From Bacteriovoracaceae bacterium (GTDB lineage Bacteria > Bdellovibrionota > Bacteriovoracia > Bacteriovoracales > Bacteriovoracaceae), in the NCBI GenBank assembly GCA_024711325.1, contig JANJTC010000005.1, positions 744,001 through 808,000 on the forward strand: a stretch of DNA of 64,000 nt. Reading direction: 5' to 3'. Within the stretch, counting starts at the first letter, position 1. Each line of letters starts with the position of its first letter. The notes beneath the pieces are model-generated. The model worked only from the letters and a program-made list of their open reading frames with translations, had not been told where the DNA came from and did not search any database. The position numbers and the translations under genes are program-made. This document shows, piece after piece, positions 39,549 through 49,437 of this stretch.

Positions 39549-40232
39549 ATGATGAAGCTGATGTCTGTCTTGTTGATTCTTTCTCTTGGTGTTGCTTGTT
39601 CATCCAAGAAGAAAGTTAAAGACGTAGACAATTCTGAAACGATTGCCCGGGACTATGAAGTTCGCGATGCCTCTTCAACCGTTCGCCCGGGATGGATAGA
39701 GGATGCTGAAGTTTGGACAGAACAAGAAAACATGGACACTAAAAAATTCCGTTATTTTTCTTTTGAAACTGAGCCGAAAGTAAACCGTGAGATCGCTTGC
39801 AATCTTGCGAAGGCCAACGTGCGTTCAGATATTGCTTCTGAAATCACGACTTTCATTCAAAAATCTCTGGCGGCTTCCACTGAAGGAGCTGCTGCGATCG
39901 ATGCCAACAATCCAAAGACTCAGCCAATGAGAGAGTATGTCTCAAATACTTTAGGGGAGAGAGTTCAGTCTTTAGTCCATGGTGCTGCGGTTATTAAAAC
40001 GTATTGGGAAAAAAGAAATTATCTCCAAAAGATGGGGGCCAAAAAAGATCACATCGGTTTTACTTGTGCGACTCTAATCCGTATGGAAACTGATCGTCTT
40101 AAGGCCGCTATCAATAAAGCTTCGGAAGATCTGGTAGAAAAAGCCGGAGATCCTGAGGTGAGAGATAATGTGAAAAAAGCACTTGAAAACCTGAGCGAGG
40201 ACTTTGTTAAGGCCCGCCACGGTGAAGTTTAA
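39549..40232 (+). CDS. Lipoprotein of unknown function
   Basis: Lipobox LGVACSS; gene order in lipoprotein operon. Confidence 0.6.
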   Translation: MMKLMSVLLILSLGVACSSKKKVKDVDNSETIARDYEVRDASSTVRPGWIEDAEVWTEQENMDTKKFRYFSFETEPKVNREIACNLAKANVRSDIASEITTFIQKSLAASTEGAAAIDANNPKTQPMREYVSNTLGERVQSLVHGAAVIKTYWEKRNYLQKMGAKKDHIGFTCATLIRMETDRLKAAINKASEDLVEKAGDPEVRDNVKKALENLSEDFVKARHGEV

Positions 40233-40241
40233 GGAGATTCT

Positions 40242-40847
40242 ATGAAATTTTTAATAACTCTTTTAGCTCTTGCAATGCTTGCTACCTCATGTGGTGGCTT
40301 TAAAGCAAAACGTGTTGATGCCAATGAATCGGATGAAAAAGGTTTATCTATTACTGATAACTGGATGAGTGCCGACACGACTCAGGCAATTACTGACGTG
40401 ATGAAACAAATGAAAAACCATCCTGGTTTTGGAAAAATGAAGGCCCGTCATGGGACTCCAAAAGTTTTCATCGCTGAAGTTCAGAATCAAACATCCGAAG
40501 CTTATTTTCCTATTGGGGATTTAAACGACGAGCTTTTGAATGAGCTTTCTTTATCAGGAGAGTTTGAGCTGGTGGATAATCAGGCCCGAGAAGCGATCTT
40601 GAAAGAGATTACTTATCAAAATGATGGGATGGTGGATCCTGCGACTGCTAAAAAAATCGGCAAACAAACCGGTGCTGACATCATGATTTTTGGTAACGTT
40701 TATATGAAGCCAGAAAAACGTGATGGCAAAACCATCAAAGAATATTCAGTTAACATCCGTATGACTGATATTGAGAAGGCCACGGAAGTTCTAAGAACCC
40801 GAACTAAAGTCTTCAAATACTCTGAGAAATCCTCCCTCGGATGGTAA
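40242..40847 (+). CDS. LpoB-like penicillin-binding-protein activator lipoprotein
   Basis: Lipobox LATSCGG; VFIAEVQNQTSEAYFPIGDLNDELLNEL...ADIMIFGNVYMKPEKRDGKTIKEYSVNIRMTDIEKATEV. Confidence 0.75.
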   Translation: MKFLITLLALAMLATSCGGFKAKRVDANESDEKGLSITDNWMSADTTQAITDVMKQMKNHPGFGKMKARHGTPKVFIAEVQNQTSEAYFPIGDLNDELLNELSLSGEFELVDNQAREAILKEITYQNDGMVDPATAKKIGKQTGADIMIFGNVYMKPEKRDGKTIKEYSVNIRMTDIEKATEVLRTRTKVFKYSEKSSLGW

Positions 40848-42493
40848 GAGTACACACTTTTCTTTTTATAGGTCTATTCTTCCTGGGGGCATGTGCCTCC
40901 GGGATGAAGGATCAATTAAAAGAATATCGAAATGCTTATGCTTCCCGGGATTATGTCAAGGCAGCTAAACTGCTTGAAAAATCAAAACTCAAGAAGTCGC
41001 CAAAGAGTGCTCTCCTGTGGCATATGGAAAAAGGCTCTGTCTCATTAGCACAAGGTCAAGAAGACGCTGCCATTACTCATTTTCAAACAGCATTGGATCT
41101 GATTGACAAGCTCTACACCACGAAGGTTTCAAGTAAGGCCGCAAGTCTTTTGATTAATGATCCTTCAGATGATTTCTATGGCGCCAGTTACGAGCGCTCC
41201 TACGTCCACTATTTCCTCTCTAAGTCTTATTATTCCCGCTACCTCAAAACCGGCAATAAACTTGATCTGCAAGGAGCGAGGGGAACGATTCTGGCCTGGG
41301 ACACTTATTTTACTGAACTACAAAGATCTGCATCCTCCAAAACCCTTTATTCCACCGATTTGATGCTAAAGGTTTTCGGAGGTGAGATTCATGAGGTGAG
41401 TGAAATACGTAATGATAAACAAATTTCTCTTCAATTATATAAAGATGCCTTGAACATTCTTCACGGGCCTGGTGGAATTTTTTCCATCTTTAATTCGAAG
41501 AATATTGATTACATTAAGGCCTTTGAAAAAGAAGGAAAAACGCCTTCCAGTAAGCTCTATGTTTCCACTCCCGCCTATGACGATTTAAAAGATTTTCTAC
41601 ATTTTAAAATTTTGTCTTTAACTAAAGAGATCAGAGGTAGTGATTTTAATGCTCAGGTTAAGACACTAAAACCCAAAGAGGCAGTTTCGAAACAAGCTTC
41701 CGCAGGACCAGGAAACGTGGTGCTGGTTTTAGAAGAGGGCCTTATCCCGGAAAAGACCGGAAAACCATTTAATTTTGGAATTAAGGGCGCCATTAAGTCG
41801 GTGGATAATTCCGGTGCCCAGGCCTTTATTGCAACTGTGGGCACTGAAATTGTGACTGCTTTTGCCATGAACAAACTGGGGATGATTCCGGAACGAACGG
41901 CCAGTCCGGGAAGCTTTATTTTCGCTCACGATGTGACCCGCTTAGCTGTTCAGGAAGCGGCCATCGAATTTGAACTTCCCATGATTGAAAATGTCCCGCT
42001 TGTACAGCGTCTGCAAATGTTTATCTTGGATGATAAGGGTGTTGTTATTCAAAAAGGTCCTCTGCCAGTGGTTTCTGAAAATGGTGATATTGCCCGGATA
42101 GTCCTGGAAGAAGATGTTCTGGCCCGATATGTAAAAACCGGAACACGGGTAGCGATCAAACATTTGGTAGCAATTGTAGCGGCAATGAAAGTTTATCAAA
42201 GCCTCAAGCAAGGTAATAATGATGGAGACTTTCTGGCCAAGACAGCAGCGATGGCAACCTATGTGGGCGCTGCCAAAGGCATAGCCGCTTTAGAGAAGGC
42301 CGATACTCGTCACTGGACAACTATTCCTCAGGCCCTAAGAGTGACTGAAGTAAAACTTCCTCCGGGAAATTATCAACTCGCGGTTGCTCACTACGTAGGG
42401 GAGAAGGCCCCCGAAGCACCCACTAAAATTCTCGGACCTTTCCAAGTAAAAAACTCAGGTAAAGAAATTTTCAATTTCAAATTTGATCTTTAA
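40841..42493 (+). CDS. TPR lipoprotein, COG3014-like
   Basis: Lipobox FLGACAS; TPR-like N-terminus; conserved position after LpoB-like gene. Confidence 0.6.
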   Translation: MVRVHTFLFIGLFFLGACASGMKDQLKEYRNAYASRDYVKAAKLLEKSKLKKSPKSALLWHMEKGSVSLAQGQEDAAITHFQTALDLIDKLYTTKVSSKAASLLINDPSDDFYGASYERSYVHYFLSKSYYSRYLKTGNKLDLQGARGTILAWDTYFTELQRSASSKTLYSTDLMLKVFGGEIHEVSEIRNDKQISLQLYKDALNILHGPGGIFSIFNSKNIDYIKAFEKEGKTPSSKLYVSTPAYDDLKDFLHFKILSLTKEIRGSDFNAQVKTLKPKEAVSKQASAGPGNVVLVLEEGLIPEKTGKPFNFGIKGAIKSVDNSGAQAFIATVGTEIVTAFAMNKLGMIPERTASPGSFIFAHDVTRLAVQEAAIEFELPMIENVPLVQRLQMFILDDKGVVIQKGPLPVVSENGDIARIVLEEDVLARYVKTGTRVAIKHLVAIVAAMKVYQSLKQGNNDGDFLAKTAAMATYVGAAKGIAALEKADTRHWTTIPQALRVTEVKLPPGNYQLAVAHYVGEKAPEAPTKILGPFQVKNSGKEIFNFKFDL

Positions 42494-42542
42494 ACCTAAC
42501 TTTTGACTCTAGTTATCATAAATCCTGCCGACAAGCAGGCTA

Positions 42543-43463
42543 ATGAAGACTGCTTTTACATTCATTCTTTTATCGCTTTCACTCAAACTTTCGGCCATGG
42601 AAGAGAAGACTATTCATGTCCAGGGTTCGATGAGCAGTAATCGAACATGGATGGATTACACTTCTTCAGCGGAATTAAACCTTAAAAAACTTCTGCAATT
42701 ACTTTCCCGCTCTGAAAATGGGGAAAGGTTGATTAAAGAGGCCCGTTATAAGGCCTCCCGTTCAGGGCTGACCATTGAAGATGTGATCAAAGTCGGGGAC
42801 AGCTCCCTGACAGATACGACTTTAGTACGTAAGTTTTCACCTCATTCTCCAGAGCATGTGATCTATGAGTCCCGCTCGGTGGTTTATATCAATAAAGGTC
42901 TTGCCTGGGATGATGCGCTTTTAGATCTGGCCCATGAACTTACCCATTATGTCTATCGTGAAGGATTTAATCCTTACGCTGAATCGTTTAATGCCAAGGA
43001 TTTTATCAAGAGCACAATAGAAGGTTCTGGTGGGGAAGTTCAAGCTTTCTTGACCGAGTGTCGAGTTCAGCGAGAACTCTTTTCAAAGAACGTTCAGTCC
43101 CGTTCCAATTGTCATAAGATAGAAGATACTAAAGGTGAGCTATCTTTCAAAAAAGCGGTTGAGCTTTTTTATCATGTAGGCTCTTATTTTGATGGATTCC
43201 ATGGTCAACTTCAAAAAAGGGAAATCGCTAGCTCTTTTTCAGACCTAAAACCCGAAAAAATAAATTTTATTTCTTCAGCATATGGAGTGCCTTATCCAGT
43301 GGCCGCTCTGATGGAATATGATTTAGTCGTCAATAAAGTTTGTGAAAACGATAAAAAGCGTCTCGCCTATATGCAGCATGGTCCTAAAAGAGGTCCGGCC
43401 TCAGTGGATGATGGACAGGTTAAGTTTATCCAAAGCTATTCTGCTCGTTGTGGTCAGAAATAA
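42543..43463 (+). CDS. Secreted putative zinc metallopeptidase (HExxH)
   Basis: Signal peptide; LAHELTHYVYREGFNPYAESFNAKDFIKSTIEGSGGEVQAF. Confidence 0.5.
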   Translation: MKTAFTFILLSLSLKLSAMEEKTIHVQGSMSSNRTWMDYTSSAELNLKKLLQLLSRSENGERLIKEARYKASRSGLTIEDVIKVGDSSLTDTTLVRKFSPHSPEHVIYESRSVVYINKGLAWDDALLDLAHELTHYVYREGFNPYAESFNAKDFIKSTIEGSGGEVQAFLTECRVQRELFSKNVQSRSNCHKIEDTKGELSFKKAVELFYHVGSYFDGFHGQLQKREIASSFSDLKPEKINFISSAYGVPYPVAALMEYDLVVNKVCENDKKRLAYMQHGPKRGPASVDDGQVKFIQSYSARCGQK

Positions 43464-43518
43464 TACTAATTATTCCCTTGGACATTTTTGATAATTCATT
43501 GAATTTCAAGCCCTTTCA

Positions 43519-43547
43519 TTGACGAAAAAGACCCTTGAAGGTAAAAC
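43519..43547 (+). promoter_or_regulatory. Putative sigma70-like promoter of nuoBCDI
   Basis: TTGACG, 17-nt spacer, TAAAAC; 36 nt before nuoB ATG. Confidence 0.35.
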
Positions 43548-43583
43548 TAGAGGAATCATTTCTCATTGAAACGGAGTTTCTCC

Positions 43584-44066
43584 ATGCAAGATGGTGTTGT
43601 TCTTACGACCCTAGATGACTTTTTGAATTGGGGTCGAAAAAATTCTCTTTGGCCAATGACCTTTGGTCTAGCTTGTTGTGCGATCGAAATGATGGCCACA
43701 GGTGCTGCAAAATATGATTTAGAACGGTTCGGTTGTGGTGCGTTCATGGCCACTCCTCGTCGTTCTGATCTCATGATTGTTGCTGGTACGGTAACTCTCA
43801 AAATGGCCTCAAGACTTAAAGTTCTTTATGAGCAAATGGCAGAACCAAAATATGTTATTTCAATGGGCTCTTGTTCCAACAAGGGTGGTCCTTACTGGCA
43901 ACATGGTTATCACGTGTTGAAAGGTGTTGATGAGATAGTTCCTGTTGATGTTTATGTTCCAGGCTGTCCTCCTCGTCCGGAAGCTCTTATCGAAGGTGTG
44001 ATGACTCTTCAAAAGAAAATCGCTAATGAGCGTCTTCTTCGTAACAAGTGGGTGAAGCATGCTTAA
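43584..44066 (+). CDS. nuoB: NADH-quinone oxidoreductase subunit B
   Basis: [53 protein letters not shown] at 43584 with acggag RBS preferred over upstream TTG. Confidence 0.95.
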   Translation: MQDGVVLTTLDDFLNWGRKNSLWPMTFGLACCAIEMMATGAAKYDLERFGCGAFMATPRRSDLMIVAGTVTLKMASRLKVLYEQMAEPKYVISMGSCSNKGGPYWQHGYHVLKGVDEIVPVDVYVPGCPPRPEALIEGVMTLQKKIANERLLRNKWVKHA

Positions 44067-44640
44067 TGTTGATTTTAATAAACTAGCAGATCTTATTAAT
44101 AAGAACGTTCAAGATGCCGGAGCGGTTGTAAACGTTCCTGAAGACACCAAGTGTGATTCAAGCATCACCGTGTCGGCTTCGAGAATTTATGCAGTGGTTG
44201 AATTTCTAAAAACGAATTCTGAAATGCCGTTCAATTCTCTTCATGTTATGAGCGGTGTTGATTATGTGGAGTGGATGGAAGTTTGCTACATGATGACTCA
44301 TTTTGATGTTCAGAACCCTCGTGAATTCATTCTTAAAATTAAAATTACAGAGAGAGTGTCCCCGACTGTGGATTCAATAGTTAATCTCTATGCTGCCGCT
44401 GATTTTCAGGAACGTGAAATCTATGACATGTTCGGAATTAAATTCAATAATCATCCGGATCTACGCAGAATCCTTTGTCCAGATGACTGGCAGGGCTTTC
44501 CGCTAAGAAAAGATTACGTCGCTCAAAAAGAGTATAATGGCATGAAGGTATTTCCTGACAGTAAGATGAATTTCGATGATCGTGAATTCATTGTTCGCCA
44601 GAATATGATTAAGAAAGCTCAAAAACAAGCTGCCAATTAA
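44059..44640 (+). CDS. nuoC: NADH-quinone oxidoreductase subunit C
   Basis: [40 protein letters not shown]. Confidence 0.93.
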   Translation: MLNVDFNKLADLINKNVQDAGAVVNVPEDTKCDSSITVSASRIYAVVEFLKTNSEMPFNSLHVMSGVDYVEWMEVCYMMTHFDVQNPREFILKIKITERVSPTVDSIVNLYAAADFQEREIYDMFGIKFNNHPDLRRILCPDDWQGFPLRKDYVAQKEYNGMKVFPDSKMNFDDREFIVRQNMIKKAQKQAAN

Positions 44641-44652
44641 GGAACTGAACAT

Positions 44653-45837
44653 ATGCAAAGCAAATGGGATATTGGTGAACCAGAAAAACCGACCATCAAT
44701 TCACAAACTGAACAGTTAAAATCTGAACTTCTGACTCTTAATATGGGGCCCCAGCATCCGGCCACTCACGGAGTACTTCGACTTGAGATTTGGACTGATT
44801 CTGAAATCGTAGTTCACGCTATTCCTCACCTCGGATATTTACACCGTTGTATGGAAAAGCATGCTGAAAATTTAGATTATCGTGGTGTCATTCCTTTTGT
44901 GGATCGTCTGGATTACCTGGCCGCCATGAATATGGAATGGACCTATGCTTCTGCCGTTGAAAAGATGTTGGGAACTGAAGTGCCTCGTCGCGCTGAACTT
45001 CTCAGAATTTTAACTTGTGAGCTTAACCGGATCGCTTCCCATTTAATGGCCTTCGGTACTTATGCACTGGATTTAGGGGCCTTTACTCCATTCCTTTATG
45101 CTTTTGAAGAACGTGAAAAACTTCTACGTTTATTTGAAGAAGTCTCTGGCGCACGTCTTCTGTATAACTACATCTGGATTGGTGGAGTTTGGAATGACTG
45201 GAATGACGATCAACTTCAAAGAGTGGCAGCATTTTGTGACGTCATGGAACAAGAAGCTAAGAAGTATGATGATCTCGTCTCTTATAACAAAATTTTCGTT
45301 GAGCGTACTACCAATGTAGGTGTCTTCAGTCTTCAAGATTGTCTGGACTACGGGGCTTCAGGACCTGTTCTTCGTGGTTCTGGTATGAAATGGGATCTTC
45401 GTAAGAATAAACCATATTCGCTTTACTCTGAATTTGATTTTGACGTTCCAGTAGCAACTGAAGAAGTTAAAAAAGTTGGCGGACAGGTAGGCGATTGTTG
45501 GAGCCGTTATATTGTTCGTATGAGAGAAGTTGTTGAATCAATCAAGATCATCCGTCAGGTTCTTGAAAAGTTGGAGCCGGGTCCGGTTATGGGGAAAGTT
45601 CCAAAAATTATCAAGCTTCCTAAAGGTGAAGTTTACGTTCGTCAGGAATGTCCACGTGGTGAGCTTGCTTTCCATTTGGTTTCTGAGGGCGAGAAAAAGC
45701 CATATCGTTTAAAGGTGAAGTCACCGTGCTTTACTCACGTTTCCATGCTTCCACGTGTGGCCCCTGGGCAGATGATTGCTGATTTCGTGGCAAGTGTTGG
45801 ATCTATTGATATCGTATTAGGAGAAGTTGACCGATGA
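44653..45837 (+). CDS. nuoD: NADH-quinone oxidoreductase subunit D
   Basis: NMGPQHPATHGVLRLEIW, HRCMEKHAENLDY, SIDIVLGEVDR. Confidence 0.96.
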   Translation: MQSKWDIGEPEKPTINSQTEQLKSELLTLNMGPQHPATHGVLRLEIWTDSEIVVHAIPHLGYLHRCMEKHAENLDYRGVIPFVDRLDYLAAMNMEWTYASAVEKMLGTEVPRRAELLRILTCELNRIASHLMAFGTYALDLGAFTPFLYAFEEREKLLRLFEEVSGARLLYNYIWIGGVWNDWNDDQLQRVAAFCDVMEQEAKKYDDLVSYNKIFVERTTNVGVFSLQDCLDYGASGPVLRGSGMKWDLRKNKPYSLYSEFDFDVPVATEEVKKVGGQVGDCWSRYIVRMREVVESIKIIRQVLEKLEPGPVMGKVPKIIKLPKGEVYVRQECPRGELAFHLVSEGEKKPYRLKVKSPCFTHVSMLPRVAPGQMIADFVASVGSIDIVLGEVDR

Positions 45838-46343
45838 ACACTACATCTCACCAAACGTCTTCTTTTAAAGAATACTTTGTAAATTTATACAGGGGTATTT
45901 CCACTACCGTCATTGGTATGTGGATTACTTTTCGTTATGTCTGGGCAGTTAAGCCGGTATCCATTGAGTACCCAGAAGTTCGTGAAGTTCTTCCAGAACG
46001 CGCGCGCATGCGTCTATTCAATGATGTTCAAAACTGCATTAGCTGTACACAATGTGCTATGGCCTGTCCGGTTGATTGTATTTATATCGCTTCGGAAAAA
46101 CGTCCAGAGGGTGAAGAAATCAAGAAGACAACTAATGGGCAGCCAATTCGTTTGAAACTGACTCAGTTTACGATTGATATCGCTCTTTGCTGTTACTGTG
46201 GACTTTGTACTGTTGTATGTCCTACGGAATGTCTTACTCATTCACATGACTACGAATTTTCCCAGTACACTATCGATGGTATGAAGTACGATTATCTTGC
46301 ACCAGATGTTATTGCCTGGCGCGACCGTATCGTGAAATCTTAA
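45834..46343 (+). CDS. nuoI: NADH-quinone oxidoreductase subunit I
   Basis: Two 4Fe-4S motifs CISCTQCAMACPVDC and CCYCGLCTVVCPTEC. Confidence 0.95.
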   Translation: MNTTSHQTSSFKEYFVNLYRGISTTVIGMWITFRYVWAVKPVSIEYPEVREVLPERARMRLFNDVQNCISCTQCAMACPVDCIYIASEKRPEGEEIKKTTNGQPIRLKLTQFTIDIALCCYCGLCTVVCPTECLTHSHDYEFSQYTIDGMKYDYLAPDVIAWRDRIVKS

Positions 46344-46353
46344 ATACAAACTT

Positions 46354-46380
46354 AAGGCCCCGAAAGGGGCCTTTTTTTTT
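46354..46380 (+). terminator. Rho-independent terminator after nuoI
   Basis: aaggcccc gaaa ggggcctt followed by T-run. Confidence 0.92.
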
Positions 46381-47089
46381 ACACTTTTATGAAACTACCA
46401 GAAGCATGTGTCGAAAAGTAACGAATTTGTTTTAACTTCTTAGATGGGTCATTTAACTCAATAATGGTTCTTCTGGCATATTTTTCTTCAAGTGCTTCCA
46501 GGTCTTTTTTAAATTCTTCTTCCGATGAAGGGGAGAGTTGAAAATATTGAAGTAGTGGGTTGGTATTGTCTGCAATTAATTGATTGGCCCATTCCAAGAA
46601 CAGTTCTTCCATAAAACGTCCTTCAAATTTCCATTTTACCGGCCGCATTCGTGGCAGCCGGACCGATTCTTTGAGGCCAAGTTGGATCAGTTGGTTCTTA
46701 TCAAGTTTCAAAAGGGATTTCTTATAGTCTAAAGAACTAAGACTCAGTTGTTTTTGAATGCTTTTTTCATCCAGTCTTTCATAGACCAAAAGCCAATAGA
46801 CATTAAAAGTAGTCCTGTCTTTTAGAAAAAAATCCTGTTGGGTCTTAGTGAAAGTAAAAGTCTGAATGGATTGTTCTTCTGCTGATTTGATAACTGCATA
46901 AACTGAGAGCCCTAAAGCTTCGCAAATAAGATTGATCCGATTAAAGGGTCCATCCTCCGCCCCAAACCATTTTTTAAGAGTTGATTCCGGGATATCTAAA
47001 ATTTGGGCCAGTCGAGCATAGGAGAGGTGCTGCTTTTTAAGATTGCTTTTAAGTTGCTGCATGATGAGATGGTAATTTACGGTGGCCAT
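46379..47089 (-). CDS. XRE/HTH transcriptional regulator
   Basis: LSYARLAQILDIPESTLKKWFGAEDGPFNRINLICEALGLSVYAVI. Confidence 0.75.
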   Translation of the reverse strand: MATVNYHLIMQQLKSNLKKQHLSYARLAQILDIPESTLKKWFGAEDGPFNRINLICEALGLSVYAVIKSAEEQSIQTFTFTKTQQDFFLKDRTTFNVYWLLVYERLDEKSIQKQLSLSSLDYKKSLLKLDKNQLIQLGLKESVRLPRMRPVKWKFEGRFMEELFLEWANQLIADNTNPLLQYFQLSPSSEEEFKKDLEALEEKYARRTIIELNDPSKKLKQIRYFSTHASGSFIKV

Positions 47090-47093
47090 ATTT

Positions 47094-47156
47094 GGTATCC
47101 TTTGTAAGGAATAGTACCATCTTTTGGTCCTTTTTAGGTATTTTTCAATTAGGACC
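47094..47156. promoter_or_regulatory. Putative operator/promoter region between HTH regulator and desaturase
   Basis: Repeated and inverted GGTatcc / GGTCCT / AGGACC elements in the 89-nt divergent intergenic region. Confidence 0.35.
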
Positions 47157-47178
47157 TTGAATAGGGTATTTTGAGGTC

Positions 47179-48123
47179 ATGAATCAATCACCTGCACACA
47201 TTTTCTTAAGGATTAAAAAGGATAAGAATTATCTTTTAAGGCTTTATGTGCTCGAAGCTGTATGCACCTTTTTGCTGATACTTCTCTGCTTGGGATTGCA
47301 TGATTTAAAGACTTTTACGTTTGAACTTTCTCATCTTCTCTGGCCTCCTTTGGCCTTGATATTTGGATGTTTAATCGCTTCCTTTATTCACAATTCTTCA
47401 CATGGAAATGTCGCTGGGAAATGGATTAACCGTGTGGTGGGAGAGTTTTGTGGGATGTGGGTTCTGTATGGATTTACCAACTTCATTCTGGTCCATCTCC
47501 TTCATCACCAGTATTCAGATAAAGAGCTTGATCCGGTGAATCCTAAAGGAATGAATTTTCTGAAGTTCTTATCAGCTCCAATGCGCTATATGATAGATAC
47601 TGCTAAAAAGTATCTTTTCATTCAGCACGGACACAAAAAGTTTTATTCTCAAATCATGTTAGTGCAAACAATTGTTTTTCATCTGAATCTATTGCTGAGA
47701 TTGGTGTTCTGGTTTGTCTTATGCGGTCCCGAACTCTTTGTCGTATTCTACTTACCTGCGTTCATGGCCAATGTTGCTATCCTGGCCCATATTAATTATG
47801 TCTGCCATCGTGATTTGCCGGATGGGACGATCGAAATCGTAAATCTTAATCATAACCTCTATTATAAAGTCGCTAACTTCATTACCTTTGGTGGATATTT
47901 CCATAAAAATCATCATCTACGTTTAAGCCTTTTTAATCCCCAAAAATTAAAAGACTCAACTCTTTATGTTCCCCGTTATTTTCCTCATGGCCCAGGTTGG
48001 GCCCGTTATTTGAATCTCAATGACATTTGGGGGGAGCGAGAAAAGAATCTAAGCTCTGGGTCTAAGGACGACTTTCATACCTCCAACAGGTTTCAAGCTG
48101 AAGTAAGCTTCGGCCATCGGTAA
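47179..48123 (+). CDS. Membrane fatty acid desaturase
   Basis: His boxes HNSSH, HLLHH, HKNHH. Confidence 0.85.
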   Translation: MNQSPAHIFLRIKKDKNYLLRLYVLEAVCTFLLILLCLGLHDLKTFTFELSHLLWPPLALIFGCLIASFIHNSSHGNVAGKWINRVVGEFCGMWVLYGFTNFILVHLLHHQYSDKELDPVNPKGMNFLKFLSAPMRYMIDTAKKYLFIQHGHKKFYSQIMLVQTIVFHLNLLLRLVFWFVLCGPELFVVFYLPAFMANVAILAHINYVCHRDLPDGTIEIVNLNHNLYYKVANFITFGGYFHKNHHLRLSLFNPQKLKDSTLYVPRYFPHGPGWARYLNLNDIWGEREKNLSSGSKDDFHTSNRFQAEVSFGHR

Positions 48124-49437
48124 ATCTTCATTTACCAGCTCAACATCAAAGTTTTTGAAAATCTTATAGAGAATGATTCCCATTTCAGTCAGTGCAAAAT
48201 GTTCTGCCAGGCATTTTCTGGGTCCTTTTGAAAAAGGCATGTAGGCCACATTCTTAGATAAGTTTTCATCTTCAAATCTTTCCGGCAAGAACTGCTTTGC
48301 TGATTCCCAATTTTCTTTCAAGGATTGAATGACAAAAATGGGAATGACCACGTTAGTTTGAGGAGGTATGCGGTACGGGCCTAGCTGGTCTTCCGTTGCA
48401 CATTTCCTTGAGAGGACCGGAAAGGCCGGATAGAGCCTCATCCCTTCGAGAATGATCCAATACAGAAATGGAATTTGCTCATTAATATTATAGAGTGAAT
48501 GCTCTGAAAAATTATCAATTTCTGATTGTAATCGCTTTTGCTTGTCTTGATGCTTGGCCAGAAGTCCAATGATCCAGGTCAAGGTATGGGCCGAAGTTTC
48601 ATGACCGGCCAGCATCAAAGTAAGCACTTCGTCTCTAAGCTCCTCATCGCTCAAGCCTGTCCCTGACTCCGGATCTTTGGCATGGACCAGCCTCTCCAGT
48701 ACACTTGAAGGTGCATGAGTTTTATCGCGTGCCTTTTCCTCATCAATTAGTCTCATCACAATAGAATCTAGATTATTGTAATGTTGATTGAACTTAAGAT
48801 TTGTGCTGGTAGGTAACCAGTATGGGAGAGGGAAGAATTGAAAGATCCTTTCATAGGAAACTTTCGCCGTGTATTTCACGGCTTCATTAACTTTGTGAGC
48901 CTCACTTACATCAAGATGGGAACCGAGAAGGGTAGCGCATGCTATTTCAAAAGTTAGAAATTTCATTTCTTCACAGATATCAATTACTGAAGAACCGTGA
49001 GTCTCCCAGTAATCAATCCTTTTATCGGTCCATTTTCCAAATTGAGAAACAAATCCTTCCACTGCTTTTGAATTAAATTCTTTAGCAACAATGGTGCGAC
49101 TTCTTAACCAAGACGGGTAGTCATTATTAGTAGCTAACCCGGTTCCCACAACGGCCCGCATTTCTTCAATCTGCTCGCCCTTGATATATTTTTTATGTCT
49201 TTCCACTAAAATTTGCCGGGCAAATTCAGGTGAATAAATGATAATTGAATTCATTGGCCAAGGAAAACTGGCAATGTCTCCATAGTCCACACCTACCTGG
49301 GAGAAGGCGCCCAGGATATTTTTCTGAAAAAAATTAACATATTTTATATACTCTAACCCACGAGGACCTGGGATGTGTGAAAGATCCACAAATGAGAAGG
49401 CCTTCGTTAAAGCAGAGCGGGTATTCTTATTTGCCAT
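48049..49437 (-). CDS. Cytochrome P450
   Basis: I-helix LMLAGHETSAHTL; ExxR EGMR; heme-binding PFSKGPRKCLAEHFA. Confidence 0.95.
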   Translation of the reverse strand: MANKNTRSALTKAFSFVDLSHIPGPRGLEYIKYVNFFQKNILGAFSQVGVDYGDIASFPWPMNSIIIYSPEFARQILVERHKKYIKGEQIEEMRAVVGTGLATNNDYPSWLRSRTIVAKEFNSKAVEGFVSQFGKWTDKRIDYWETHGSSVIDICEEMKFLTFEIACATLLGSHLDVSEAHKVNEAVKYTAKVSYERIFQFFPLPYWLPTSTNLKFNQHYNNLDSIVMRLIDEEKARDKTHAPSSVLERLVHAKDPESGTGLSDEELRDEVLTLMLAGHETSAHTLTWIIGLLAKHQDKQKRLQSEIDNFSEHSLYNINEQIPFLYWIILEGMRLYPAFPVLSRKCATEDQLGPYRIPPQTNVVIPIFVIQSLKENWESAKQFLPERFEDENLSKNVAYMPFSKGPRKCLAEHFALTEMGIILYKIFKNFDVELVNEDLPMAEAYFSLKPVGGMKVVLRPRA

